Part shown: positions 1 through 11,737 of the stretch, one piece after another | Layout of the letters: each line of letters starts with the position of its first letter | How positions within the stretch are numbered: the stretch's first letter is position 1 | Assembly: GCA_028641055.1 (NCBI GenBank) | Contig: CM054058.1 | Span: forward strand, 83,928,020 to 83,992,019 | Length of the DNA stretch: 64,000 nt | Source of the DNA: Alopecurus myosuroides | Lineage: Eukaryota; Streptophyta; Magnoliopsida; Poales; Poaceae | Direction: 5' to 3' | Notes under the pieces: model-generated | What the model saw: the letters and a program-made list of their open reading frames with translations, nothing else | Told to the model about the DNA's origin: nothing | The model's database searches: none | Made by a program: the position numbers and the translations under genes

Positions 1-2617
1 ACCAAATGATCTAAATATGACTTACTTTTGGCACTGTCGGCTTGGTCATATAAGTTGGAAGCGCATGAAGAAGCTCCATGATGATGGACTTCTAACTTCG
101 TTCGACTTAGAGTCATTCGAGACATGCGAATCATGCCTACTAGGCAAAATGACCTAGACACCTTTTGCAAGGAGTTGTGAAAGGGCGTCCGACTTGTTGG
201 AACTAATACATAGTGATGTATGTGGTTCAATGAGCACGACAGCCAGAGGTGGTTATGAGTACTTCATTACCTTCACTGATGATTTGAGTAGGTATGGATA
301 TATCTATTTAATGAAACACAAGTCGGAAGCCTTTGAGAAATTCAAGGAATTCCTGAGTGAGGTACAAAATCAACTCGGCAAGAAAATAAAGTTTCTACGA
401 TCGCACCATGGAGGCGAGTACTTGAGCCATGAGTTTGATGACCATCTAAAAAGTTGCGGAATAGTTCCTCAACTCACTCCGCCGGGTACACCGCAGAGAA
501 ACGGTGTATCGGAACGGAGAAATCGGCCCTTGTTGGAGATGGTACGATCAATGATGAGTCGGGCAGATCTACCTTTATCATTTTGGGGTTATTGTCTAGA
601 AACTGCAGCGTTCACACTAAACAGAGTACCATCAAAGTCAGTAGAGAAGACACCGCATGAGATGTGGACTGGCAAAAGGCCAAGTTTGTCTTTTCTTAAG
701 ATTTGGGGTTGTGAAGCATTTGTCAAGCGACTTCAGTCAGACAAGCTCACGCCCAAGTCGGATAAGTGTATTTTCGTGGGGTATCCGAGGGAAACCTTGG
801 GGTACTACTTCTACAACCGGGAAGAGGGCAAAGTGTTTGTCGCTCGGAATGGTGTCTTCCTTGAGAAAGAGTTTCTCAATCGGGGAGTCAGTGGGAGCAC
901 AGTGCAACTTGAAGAAATTCGAGAGGAACCGTCTAGGGGCGAGTCGGCAAGGGCCTTGGAGGCTGAGCCAGTCGTGGTACCTACGCCAGTAACAACACCT
1001 GAATCACGGAGATCTGCCAGATTACAAAATGCTCGTGATGTTTTACTGTTAGACAGTAATGAGCCGGCAACTTATTCGGAAGCGATGGTGGAATCTGATT
1101 CCGAGTCATGTTTTGGAGCCATGAGATCCGAGTTAAGTCCATGGATGAAAACCAAGTTTGGAATTTGGTTGATCTGCCTGACGGTGCAAGACCCGTCGAG
1201 TGCAAATGGGTCTTTAAGAAGAAAACTGATATGGATGGAAATATTCTGTCTATAAAGCACGACTTGTCGCGAAGGGGTTCCGACAGGTTCAAGGAGTTGA
1301 CTATGACGATACCTTCTCGCCAGTAGCGATGCTTAAATCAGTTCGGATCATGTTAGCCATAGCAACCTATTTTGACTATGAGATATGGCAGATGGATGTC
1401 AAGACGGCTTTCCTTAATGGAAATTTAACTGAGGACGTGTATATGATACAGCCCGAAGGTTTTGTCGATCCGGCTAATGCTAACAAGGTATGCAAACTTC
1501 AAAAATCCATTTATGGGTTGAAGCAAGCATCTCGGAGTTGGAACATTCGCTTTGATGAGGTAGTCAAATCGTTTGGCTTCATCGAGAGCGATCATGATTC
1601 TTGTTTATACAAGAAGTTTAGTGGGAGCAAAGTAAATTTTCTAATCTTATATGTGGATGACATATTATTGATGGGAAATGATGTCATGATGTTGCAAGAA
1701 ACCAAAGAATCATTGGAAAGGAGTTTCTCAATGAAGGATTTGGGTGAGGCAACTTACATATTAGGAATCAGGATCTATAGAGATAGATCAAGGCGGCTCA
1801 TTGGATTGAGTCAGAGTACATATCTGGACAAAGTTTTGAAGAAATTCAAAATGGAAGAGTCTAAGAAGGGATTCTTACCGATATCCCATGGTATAAAACT
1901 TAGCAAGACTCAGTGTCCTTCGACGACTGATGAGCGAAGTCAGATGAGTGTGATCCCGTATGCTTCGGCAATCGGATCCATCATGTATGCCATGATTTGT
2001 ACTAGGCCAGATGTTTCCTATGCTCTAAGTGTAACGAGCAGATACCAGGCTGACCCTGGCGAAGCCCACTGGGCAGCGGTTAAAAACATCCTTAAGTACT
2101 TGAGAAGGACTAAGGAAATGTTCGTAGTTTATGGAGGTGATGAGGAATTCAGTGTAAAGGGTTACACGGATGCGAGTTATCTCACCGACTCAGATGATTC
2201 TCGTTCGCAATCTGGATACGTGTTCGTAATGAACGGAGGGGCTGTGAGCTGGAAGAGTTCCAAGCAAGATACCGTGTCTGCATCTACGATAGAGGCTGAG
2301 TATATTGCTGCCTCTGAGGCTACAAAGGAAGTTGTTTGGATCAGGAACCTCCTGATAGATCTTGGTGTGGTTCAGGGCGCGTCCAATCATTTGGACGTAT
2401 ATTGTGACAACAATGGTGCTATCGCACAAGTCAAGAACCTAGACAACACCAGATGAACAAACATATACTCATGCGTTACCACCTCATTCGCCAGTTTGTC
2501 GAACAAGGTGATATCAAGTTATGCAAATTACACACGGATGCAAATATTGCAGATCCATTGACAAAGGCGCTACCACAGCCTAAGAATGAGGCGCACATGA
2601 GAGGTATGGGCATTTGA
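1..2617 (+). pseudogene. Copia pol polyprotein remnant (integrase, RT, RNase H)
   Basis: The zinc-binding pre-integrase motif (HCRLGH, then CESC) is encoded at about 29-150 and is followed by an in-frame TAG at 155-157. The integrase core runs from about 194; its first Asp is in HSDVCG and its Glu in GVSERRN, but the second catalytic Asp appears as His (LRSHHGGEY where the family has Asp after Ser). Reading frame changes, each like a 1-nt deletion, occur near 1131, near 1247 and near 2450. RT has the YVDDILL active site (about 1650). RNase H shows TDASYLTDSDDSRSQSG and EAEYIAASEA, and its last 55 codons lie in a third frame (2453-2617). Cytoplasmic replication enzymes in the live family; non-functional here. 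Confidence 0.92.
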
Positions 2618-2667
2618 TGAATAGGCATATGATGTCAGGATGATTGACTCTAGTGCAAGTGGGAGAC

Positions 2668-3997
2668 TGTTGGGAATATGCCCTAGAGGCAATCATGTAT
2701 GATGTAATTCCCAATGTATTCATAAAGTTATTAAGTTGTCCTTGTTTTGAACATATGATATATGTCATTGAATATGTGATTCGATTGTGGAACTATATAT
2801 TCATGTTGTTCATACTAGATCGTCCTTGGTCATTAAGGTTGTGCTGGACACACACCCTAGACTAATGTGAGTGTTGGCTGATGACACGGTTCCACTTGTC
2901 ATGGGCATGGTGATGCCATTCCAACGTTCACAGATTTGGCTAAAGAGTTTAGCAAGTCGGACTGACCCATATTGAGATGCAACGAGTATGTCGTCATTTG
3001 CATATCTCAATCAATGTAATCCTTAGACCTGAGATTGTCGCACAATCCGAGTTGTGGATCACCGACTTAGGTTCTGTCAAACGTTGTTCTGTGACAAGGC
3101 AGTTATAAAGGCAGAGTACGGGTCGAATGAGAAGCAAGCTGCATGATGTGGATAATCAAGATGGGATTTTGCCCCTCCGAATGGAGAGATATTCTCTGGG
3201 CCCTCTCGAGTGATATGATTCCGGAAGCATGGCCATGCGCAACTCGGTTAAGTGTTAACTGAGTCAGTTGACTAAGAGTTAGTCAGATGAATCATATATC
3301 ACGGACCGAGAAGAGAGTTGAGCTATTAAGGGATGCCGATAAATCGCCTATAGTTCGACAAGGTATATCGTGAGGCAAAAGGGACTAAGATGAAAGTCAC
3401 ATTGGAAGGTATGTCGTCATGACTCTATGGGACTTGGGAGTCGGCACGTTCTGCTAGGAGCCGCTACCGATTGATCGATTGGGAGTCGGACTCCAATCGT
3501 GTCCAAGTCTCCATGAGTCTGCAGGGTCGCACACTTAAGAGCGGGAGCAAATGTATTGGTCGGGTTGGACCCGAACCGGAAATGGACTGAGTTTGTGAGT
3601 CGGACTCACAGAGGGAATGGGCCACAAGAGTTGTGAAGCCCGACTACCACTCGCTATATAAAGAGGGGCGCATGTTGCCCAGCGAGCACGTTACTCCACT
3701 CCCATGCGTTGGGAACCCTAGCCCCACTCAGTCTAGCCGTCGCACCGGACCTAGCAGTACGCCGTCGGAGCTCCTCCTCGCACGTGTGGATACCGGCAGA
3801 GGTGCTGTACGTTCAGCACTTCGACGTTCGTGGGATTGGATCGGCTAGATCGGATCGTGGGACTGCACTGCCCCGACGCGCTTCATCGATAATCCGCAAC
3901 CGCGCGTCTAGTGGTAATCATCGTGGCCTTCTACCTCGGCTAGATCTTGGAAGTACCGCGTAGGAAAAAGTTTTGTTTATCTCTACGCGTTCCAACA
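2668..3997 (+). repeat. 3' LTR of the Copia element (1330 bp)
   Basis: Starts TGTTGGG directly after a purine-rich tract (AAGTGGGAGAC, 2657-2667) and ends TTCCAACA, giving the inverted TGTTGG/CCAACA termini usual for LTRs. A TATATAAA box at 3655-3662 fits the U3/R boundary. The end is placed at 3997 because the following sequence (AGTGG...) no longer fits the inverted terminus. Confidence 0.87.
3655..3662 (+). promoter_or_regulatory. TATA box of the Copia LTR
   Basis: TATATAAA followed by a GC-rich leader, about 340 bp before the LTR end. This is the usual place for the retrotransposon promoter. Activity is not shown. Confidence 0.6.
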
Positions 3998-4533
3998 AGT
4001 GGAACCAACTGTTTTTCTGTGTTAGGTTGGGCACAAGGAACACCAAATAAAATGTTAGGGTCCACCTCTTGGCAAGATTCCCCTAGTTCCGTCCAATCCG
4101 GGAGTTTCGGGCTCTAAGTAGTTCTGGAACCCGCTAGAGAGAATCCGACGCCGGTGAAGCCCTTACACAGAGAGCGAGGGACTCTTGGGAATCCAAGACC
4201 CATGACACACTCTAACACACATGGTATGGTATACCATGGGATTTGGTGGCATTCAGACGATCTGGAGCCACCTCTCCGGAGAAACCATAGCCCCACTGGG
4301 GAAAAAGACGGAACTGTCGTTTTGCCCCGTCTACGTGAGCCGGAAGGGGGTAGCAATAGGGCCGTGTGGCTCACAAAGTGATTGTGCTACCTCTGATCCA
4401 ACGGCTCACAAGAGCTCGAAATAAAAACACCTCTGATCCAACGACTCACAAGAGCTAGAAAAACACACACGATCCGTGTGATTCTTCCTCATGGGTGGGA
4501 TTCAGACGCTCGAACCCCTCTCCAAGCCACGTT
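3998..4533. other. Unassigned sequence between the Copia LTR and the CACTA remnant
   Basis: No credible gene is seen; the short open frames have no recognisable domain. It holds a two-copy direct repeat of period about 40 bp (4390-4467, core CTCTGATCCAACGRCTCACA). Near the right edge a 20-bp stretch beginning GAACCCCTCTCC recurs at about 4579, flanking a short AGTCCCGG-type palindromic segment. Confidence 0.5.
4390..4467. repeat. Two-copy direct repeat, period about 40 bp
   Basis: CCTCTGATCCAACGGCTCAC begins at 4390 and recurs with one change at 4430, both followed by AAGAGCT and an A-rich spacer. Confidence 0.75.
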
Positions 4534-5082
4534 AGGTAAAACCTTTTAGTCCCGGTCGGTAAAATAAACTGGGACAAGAACCCCTCTCCGAGCCACTGTA
4601 GGGTTGTATGATGGCGATACCAATTGTTTTGTTTTATCTCCTACATAAATGGTTTGATATAACTTCTTCCGATTATTTTTGGTGGATACTAAGACATACA
4701 TAGTAACACCATGCGAAGGCCTTGCATCATTCCCCATTTTTCGCACCCTAAAAATGGAAAATGGATGTTTTCATCTGAAAATGATTTCATTGTGTTTTAC
4801 AAATCAATACAAGATTAAAGTATTTTACTGATTATTGTGGAATACCAAAATAAATAATTTAAACCCTACGTCAAATTTGGACTTATTTATAGTTTCTAGA
4901 AATAGTTAAATCCATTTTGAAATTTTAAAATTGGAAAATGTTACAAAACATAACAGAATTATTTTTAGTTGATTGTTTTTAAATTTACAAAATTTTAGAA
5001 ATTAATTTCATGTCATTTGGACTTTTCTTTGAAAAGTTATAGTTCTTTTAATCAAGTAGGAAAATAAAAAATAAAATACTTT

Positions 5083-5196
5083 TGGTACTGGTTGGTAACA
5101 TCAACCGGTACCAAAGGTCTGCTGGTTCGGGCGGAAAATTGCCGTGGTCCCGGAGAAAACTGTGGTACGGTTGGTGGCTATAACCGGTACCAAAGG
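5083..5196. repeat. CACTA left subterminal repeats
   Basis: Two copies of a motif of the form TAACRT..AACCGGTACCAAAGGTCT, centred near 5115 and 5190. The same word in both orientations occurs near the right end, as in CACTA subterminal transposase-binding regions. Confidence 0.7.
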
Positions 5197-8100
5197 TCTA
5201 AAAACGCGGGACTTAGCCGTTTTCTTCCCAGAAACTTTTCTCCTTCGACGCAAAACCTCCTCTAGGCTCCAGACAGCGACTGCGAGACAGCGAGCTGCTG
5301 CGCCCGTCCGCCTTGTGCCGCCACCCACGGCAGCGCCGATCACTGCCTTCCCACGCTCCTGCCGTCGCCATCTGTCGCATCGAACCCGTCCGCGCCGCTA
5401 CCCCTTCCGTGCGCTGACCCTGCTGTCGCCCGGCCACCATCGTCACGTCGAGCCTGGCCGCCGTCGTCGTCCTCCAACCGCAGGTGAGCTCCTCCCCCTG
5501 CCCCTCCTTGTTTTCTCCCTTCCACCGGAACACCGCCCCCACCACTCCGCACCCCTCCATCGGAACAATGGAGAGAACAGAGAAGAGAGAAGAGAGGGAG
5601 AGAAAGAAGAGAGAGAGGAGGAAATTAGTTTTTCTAATTACTACTGTTAATAGTTCTATTAACTAGGTTGTAATTTATTTGGAAATTAGATTAGAGGTGT
5701 AATTTAGTAATTTGCTAGGATTTGAATTTTTTTACGTTGTTCCAAAGAATAAACTCGAGGAAGTGAGAGAGAGGAGAAAGAGAGACAGAGAGAGGAGGAA
5801 GAAGTGCACTGAGAAGGCCAGAGGGAGAGGAGGAAGAGGAGTCGCGGCAGCCGGAAAACTTCGGCGGCGTGGAGGCATGGTGGTGGCGGCGCGGAAACTC
5901 GGCGACTTAGAGAAAAATTAGTGTAGGACTTAGAGAAAAAATTAGTTTACGACTTAGAGAAAAAAATTAGTGTATGATTCAGATTTAGGTTGACTTAGGG
6001 GGGAAAATTAGGTATTGGACTTAGTGAAAAATATTTGGGTTTTAGCCTATCACTTGGAGAACAAATTTAGTTTTTTTTTTGATCAATTGGAGAAATAAAA
6101 TTAGGTTTTTTTAATCACTCGGAGAAATAAAATTAGGTTTAGAGCACTAAGTTCATTTGCTGAGTGAATAGAAAATTTGCTAAGTTAATTCAACTACTTA
6201 CTGTTATTTATGAAATTTGCTATTTTAAATTTGGTAAGTGAATAGAAAATTTGTTATTTATGAAATTTGCTATTTAAAATTTTATAGTGACATTGAGCTA
6301 TGGATCTGGATGCCGCCCCCTTGATCCCAGATGAGGAGCAAGAAGATTTGTTGCAACAATTGATATATAATAATGGCCGTGGACCAGAACCCAATAGATA
6401 TGGCAATGACGATGGCGATGACTTACCCTCACAATTTCTGAACGAGCCCGGTGAAGGACTTGAGACCGAAAAAAGAATAGAGGACGAAGTGCCCTTAACA
6501 AACTCCGGCAAGGTGTATTTATATATTATTAGGCCATGTTCATCAGTAGATGCATTGATTTATTTGTATTGCACTTATTAACGAATCATTTTTCTTTTAG
6601 CCTTCTGGATCATCGAGCAAATCTGCTAAAAAGCAAGATCCTCGAGGCCCGACGAAACCTCTATCGGGCGAAGCTAGGTAACTTCTTACCGCATTTAAGG
6701 CTACTGGCGAACCGGTGGAACCCGAAGCGAACTTCTGTAAATTTATAAATCAAGCTAGAGTTCTTGTTAGGGACCATATACCGATCAGCATTGCAGATTG
6801 GCATAAGCCGAAGAATCCGGCAGATGATGAAGCTAGTTATGTCATGAACACTACAAAAGCTTTAGTTTGGGAGAGTCTACTAACACACTTCAACCTACCG
6901 GAAAACTTCACGGAAGGTTAGAAGGATATGGTCAAGGAATGGAATCTTAGGAAGATGGCCACACAATTCCAGACTTGCAAGAAAAAATTATGGGACAAAT
7001 ATGCAGCTGAAGAGCCAGTATTCATTGGAAGACTAGAGAAGATAAAAGACCACTGGCCCACATTTAAGGCGTACAAGACCTTGTCAGCCCATGCGTCCCG
7101 ATCAGCCACAAATATAGAGAATACTAAGAAGAAGAAATATTTTCATAAACTGGGTCAGGTGGCTACAAGACTACCATTCCTAAGTGGAAAGCACTTGAAG
7201 CTAAACTTATGGATGCAGGGGTCATTCCAAAGACACAAGACTGGCCCGACTGGTCCAATTTCTGGTTGTACGCGCATGGGGCAGGATTGAACCTAAAGAC
7301 AGGGCAGACCGTTGCAAAGGGAAAATGGAAGGCAAAAATTGAAGAAATCACCCGAAGCTTGTAGATGCAATAGAAAACTTTAGAAAAGGAGAGTACATTC
7401 CCGATAGAGAGAATGACAAGCTGACACTTGCTCTGGGGAATCCTGAACACGTTGGAAGAGTACGAACCCTCCCAGGTGTCAACATGAAGGAAGCGTGGCC
7501 GGAGTGCGCTGACAGTTATAGAAGTCGTTCGATAACGAAGAAGAAGTGCGCTGACTGGTTATCAGCATTGGAACGTAGGGTGCAGCAGCTGGAGCAAAAT
7601 CAAGACTCAACTAGTCGGCAAAGGGCACCTAATCAGCAGCTGTCTATAGAAGATCCACATGCCGATGCCGCCCCATCTCAGCCAAAAAGCAGCATGGGTT
7701 CCACGCATCTTCAAAGCTACCACGTGGATTATGTCACGGAGAAGACAGAGTGCGAGCTACATGTGCCAATGAGGAATGTATCAATTAAGGTGGCGATCGC
7801 TTATGTTTACCCACAACAAGATGGAGCAACGCGCCATCATCAGCCCATTCCAGCTGGCTATGCTCTTGTTGGGGTGGATGACATTGTGCCTAGTTTTGAA
7901 ACAATGAATCTTGATATTCATGGAGGTGACGATGAGAAGACACTGGCGATGTGAAGCACGGTTTCGGCCTATGGAACAAGAAATAGATCGTCTTTTCAGA
8001 CCCCGTGCCAAGGCCACCGACTCCTCCTGTTGGCAGTGTACATGAGCAGCAAGGGCCATCGACTCCTCGTGGTAGCAGTCCACATGAGTAGGAAAGTACA

Positions 8101-8216
8101 CACCTACCTGAGGGGCGGCCCAACACGAGTCCAACATCTCGATATCCTCCACGTGAAGAAGCGCCCGTTAAGCGGAACAGTTCGCCGGCTAGGAAGAAGC
8201 CTCGAATGGAGAGAAC

Positions 8217-9584
8217 TGATGACCCTCAAGTATAGGGGTTCGCAACAGTCTTCGAAGGAAGTAAAACCCAAATTTATTGATTCGACACAAGCGGAGCCAA
8301 GGAATATTTATATGCCTTAACAACTGAGTTGTCAATTCAGCTGCACCTGAAAGTAGACTTGCTCGCAACAATTTATTAGTGGTAACAGTTTTATAGCAAC
8401 AATAGAAATAAAATAACAGCAGTAGTAAAATAGTAACAACAGTAGAAATCGCGGAAAACAGTGGTATGGGAAGTACCGTAGGCATAGAGGGAATGGATGG
8501 ACGGGCGTTGCATGGATAACATAGGTCATGAATAATAATAACGTGGGCATTGAACATAATAATATAAAGCATCAAACATGTAGGCAAACCATAGGCATGT
8601 GTTCCAATATAGTCATACGTGCTCGCAATGAGAAACTTGCACAACATCTTTTGTCCTACCAGCCCGTGGCAGCGGGGCCTCTAGGGAAACTTCTGGTAAT
8701 TAAGGTGCTCCTTTTAATAAATCACCAGAGCAAAGCATTAACACTCCGTGAACATATGTGGTCCTCACATCACAACCATCCCTACCGGTTGTCCCAATTT
8801 ATGTCACTTTTGGGCCTCGGGTTTCGGAGAATGACATGTGTAAAACAACTTGCAGGTATGATCAAGAAAAATTTTTTACTCATGAAACAATGACATGTTC
8901 AGATATGAAATCATGGCACTCGGGCCCTAGTGACAAGCATTAAACATAACAAGTTGCAACAACGATAGAAAATACTAACAATGGATACTAGGCACTATTC
9001 CCTAACAATCTGGCATTATTACATGATAAATCTCATCCAATCCCTTCCATCCCTCTCAGCCTATAGCGGTGTTTAATCACACATGGGCGTGGGAAACATG
9101 GATGGTTAATGGAGAAGAGGTGGCGGTGTCGATGGCGATGATCTCCGTCGAATCCCCATCCCGGGAGGGCGCCAGAATAGGAACTTCTGATCCTTGAATC
9201 GAGGTTCATGGTGGCGGCGGCGCTCTGTTGTGTTTCTGTAGAATATGACGAACCCCTATTGTTTTAGGGCTGAAGGCGTATGTAGTCGAAAGGGGAGTCC
9301 GAGGGGGTCCCGGGGTGGCCCACACCACCAGGCGGTGCGGCCAGGGGGCGTACCAGGGGGTGGTGTGGCCCCCTCCTGGCCCCCTTCTGGCTCCCGGGGT
9401 CTTCCGGTGTTTTAAGACCAGTGGGGTCTTTTCTGGGCATTTTTTCGACCGCACAAAAACGAGACACCAAAGTAATTCTGCTGAAAACAGCGTTAGTCCG
9501 TGTTAGTGGTATCCAAAACTCACAACTTTAGAGGAAAATAATAAGAAAAGTGTTTGAAAAAGGATATACGTTTTGGGCGTATCA
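8217..9584 (-). mobile_element. Solo LTR A (1368 bp) with 5-bp target duplication
   Basis: Bounded by TGATGACCC at the left and GGCGTATCA at the right, with AGAAC immediately outside both ends (8212-8216 and 9585-9589). TG/CA termini plus a perfect 5-bp duplication are the signature of an LTR-retrotransposon insertion reduced to a single LTR. Inserted in the CACTA gene. Same family as 27545-28929, opposite orientation. No coding region. I do not assign it to a named family. Confidence 0.85.
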
Positions 9585-11173
9585 AGAACATAGCCGCCTC
9601 TTTAGAAGTTACCTTGGGAAAGAACTGTCGAGGAAAATTCCACCATCGTTTGTTCCGAGGTGTCTGCCCATTTTTCTAAGAAAGTGCCAGAGATACCTTA
9701 TGAGAAGACACTAGATTCGGTGAAAGTTGTGTGTACCGTTGCGAATCTATATGACACTGTACCATCATCGCCATTAGACTATAGACGTTCTATTGAAAGG
9801 TCATATGACAAGATGGTCCAGGCAAAAAAAGGGAAACCGATGGTCCAGACAGAAAAAGGTCATATGACGAGATGGTCGAGGCGAAAAAAAGTAATCAAGT
9901 TCCCCAGCTTGGAGAACAAGCCGTTCAATTGGTCCCCCCTCTCAAGGTGTTTGACAAGAAGGCCTTTCAAATTACTTATCAACAACACACAACCGATATC
10001 GATTATCCCATCGCTGAAGTAGCATATAAATTTGTTCAAGGGAAAATTTTGGCCGAGAACGTCAGCACCCTACCAAAAAGAATGCGCAATTTGTATAGCT
10101 GGTACTTGAATAGGGCAAAGGAAGGGTATGAGTCTATCATGGTGGGAGTTAAGGAGGAGCACTACTTCCAAGAATACGCTGTGAGCATTGACTTCATCGA
10201 TCTTTTTGCGTTATACATTCTCGGGCCCTCGACAAATCGCTGCTCAATTGCTATTATCTGTAAGTGATTTATTTATGAAATTTGAGAAGTCTTTAGCTCA
10301 GTTCGTTCATTTTCTTCAATTTTCCTCAATTTAATCTTTTGTGCGCTATATTATGCGGATTGAAGATGCTCGAATGCAAAAGGGATGAAATGACGGAAAT
10401 TGGGTTCATTGACGCGAATACAATGCATGAAAATACCATAAAGGAACCCATGTATAACAAGGATACACCGGAGACTTTGCTAAGGTTTTTGAAGCGATAA
10501 CATGACAACAAACAAATACTTTGGACTTACAACTTCGAGTGAGTGTTACTATCTTCTAAAACATTCTATTTTGCTCACGAGATGTTAAAATTTTAACTAA
10601 CGAGTTATATCTATGACACTGCATATTTGAACGTGCGCAACTTCCACTTCATTCTTATCATCATTAAAATGCACGATGAAATATTTGAAGTCTTTGATTC
10701 ACTAAGCAAACCGCCTAAAGATTACAAGCACTGTTTTGATATGCTCAAAAGATAATTTTATTTAATTCTTATCGGCTTTTTTGTTAATTTCCTGATGTCA
10801 ACAAATTAATAACTCTTTTATTCAGTTTCTTTGTTGGGTAGCGTATAAGAAACATTCATCAAGGAAGATCCCGCCGGTGGATGGAATCCGAAACTGATAT
10901 GGCGTGCGAACAAAGTAAGTACTACTACCTAGGTCCACACATCTTTATCATACTTGATTATTGTTTGATTGATTATATTCTTGTACATAAACACGAGCAA
11001 CAACCACGGGGGATTAATCTATGTGCTTACTATGTTTGTGAGAGCATTCACAAGATTGTCAACAAGGGAACGGATAATAAAAGCAATAAAGAGGTACGTA
11101 AACAATATCCACAAATTTATTTTGTTACCATCAGTTCTGCCGAGTTTCAGTCATAATTGTTTTATTATGATTT

Positions 11174-11176
<3 letters not shown>

Positions 11177-11213
<37 letters not shown>
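11177..11213. repeat. (AC)n microsatellite
   Basis: Uninterrupted AC dinucleotide run of 37 bp inside a late intron of the CACTA gene. Confidence 0.97.
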
Positions 11214-11215
<2 letters not shown>

Positions 11216-11527
11216 ACACATGTATTCATTTGTATCTCATTCTTTAACAGTTGGCAAGAAAGCGGGAGAAGCTCCCCATCGAGCGCCGCTTCCAAGCAAT
11301 TGGCGAGGAATTGGCGGGATTTTTTCCTTCGAGACGTCATTGCTCCTTTCGGAGAGTACCACTATGTTTCATAGTATGCCTCAATGTAATAGTGAGCTAT
11401 AGCTACATGTAATATATAGTATGTGTCGGAGAGTACCACTATGAAACACTACTTAATTTGCGCTCTTATCAGAGAAAGTGCACAAATCTATGTCGTGGTA
11501 GAGAATCCAGGGTTTAGGCTCTGAACC

Positions 11528-11737
11528 CTTTGGTACCGGTTTGTGTTATGAACCGGTACCAAAGGTCTCCAGCCCCGCGGGCTCCCATGAGCCCTCGTGG
11601 AGGCACCTTTAATACCAGTTCATAAGGAACCGGTACTAAAGGTTGGGGGCCTTTAGTGCGGATTAATTATTACCGGTTGTCCAACCGGTACTAATGGCCC
11701 TCTGGAACCGGTACTGATATGGCATTTTCTACTATTG
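11528..11737. repeat. CACTA right subterminal repeats and degenerate terminus
   Basis: Six to seven copies of AACCGGTAC/GTACCGGTT in alternating orientation within about 190 bp, ending in TTTTCTACTATTG. The complement of the last bases is CAATAGTAG, one substitution from the canonical CACTAGTAG start. Confidence 0.8.

Larger units (their letters stand above)
1..3997 (+). mobile_element. Copia LTR retrotransposon, BARE/Angela-like, left end outside window
   Basis: This is the 3' portion of a Ty1/Copia element: end of the GAG-pre-integrase domain, integrase, reverse transcriptase, RNase H, a purine-rich tract and the 3' LTR, in the Copia order (integrase before RT). The protein and the LTR start (TGTTGGGAATATGCCC) resemble the Triticeae BARE-1/Angela/WIS group as I know it, but the rest of the LTR is clearly diverged, so I give a lineage and not a family. 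The 5' LTR and gag lie outside the window, so no target-site duplication can be checked. The element is dead: at least one stop, three frameshifts and a changed integrase active site. Confidence 0.93.
6300..11400 (+). pseudogene. CACTA ORF with Transposase_24-like and Ulp1-like (C48) regions, broken
   Basis: Exon 1 (6300-6512, 71 codons, acidic, donor GTGTAT) starts at the ATG and joins an exon beginning PSGSSSKSAKKQ at about 6601. That exon carries an in-frame TAA near 6679 and a TAG near 6920. The following WDKYAAEEPVFIGRLEKIKDHW and GVNMKEAWPECADSYR blocks resemble Transposase_24 proteins of plant CACTA elements. A coiled KKKCADWLSALERRVQQLEQ segment follows, then solo LTR A. After it come MVGVKEEHYFQEYAV (about 10138), FHFILIIIKMHDEIFEVFDS (about 10640) and RGINLCAYYVCES, with the catalytic-type Cys codon at 11022-11024. 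The last three match the His/Asp/Cys plan of the Ulp1 fold. AT-rich introns separate the late exons. Non-functional. Confidence 0.82.
4534..11737 (+). mobile_element. CACTA (En/Spm) transposon remnant
   Basis: Several copies of the CACTA subterminal word (RACCGGTACCAAAGG and its reverse) occur at about 5080-5200 and 11530-11720. The right edge reads CTACTATTG at 11729-11737, one base from the inverted CACTA terminus. Between them lies a CACTA-type multi-exon gene with Transposase_24-like and Ulp1/C48-like parts. I see no TNP2-type transposase, so this is a non-autonomous or internally deleted copy. The left edge is uncertain: it could be near 4534 (AGTCCCGG-type word) or nearer 5070. A solo LTR is inserted at 8217-9584. 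Confidence 0.8.

Noticed and set aside
3998..4015. Primer-binding site after the Copia LTR, which would make it a 5' LTR
   Set aside because: The sequence AGTGGAACCAACTG does not match the TGGTATCAGAGC-type Copia site, and pol lies upstream, so this is the 3' LTR.
5144..5650. 168-codon plus-strand frame near the CACTA left end
   Set aside because: Pro/Arg-rich, in a GC-rich leader; looks like the untranslated 5' region of the CACTA transcript.
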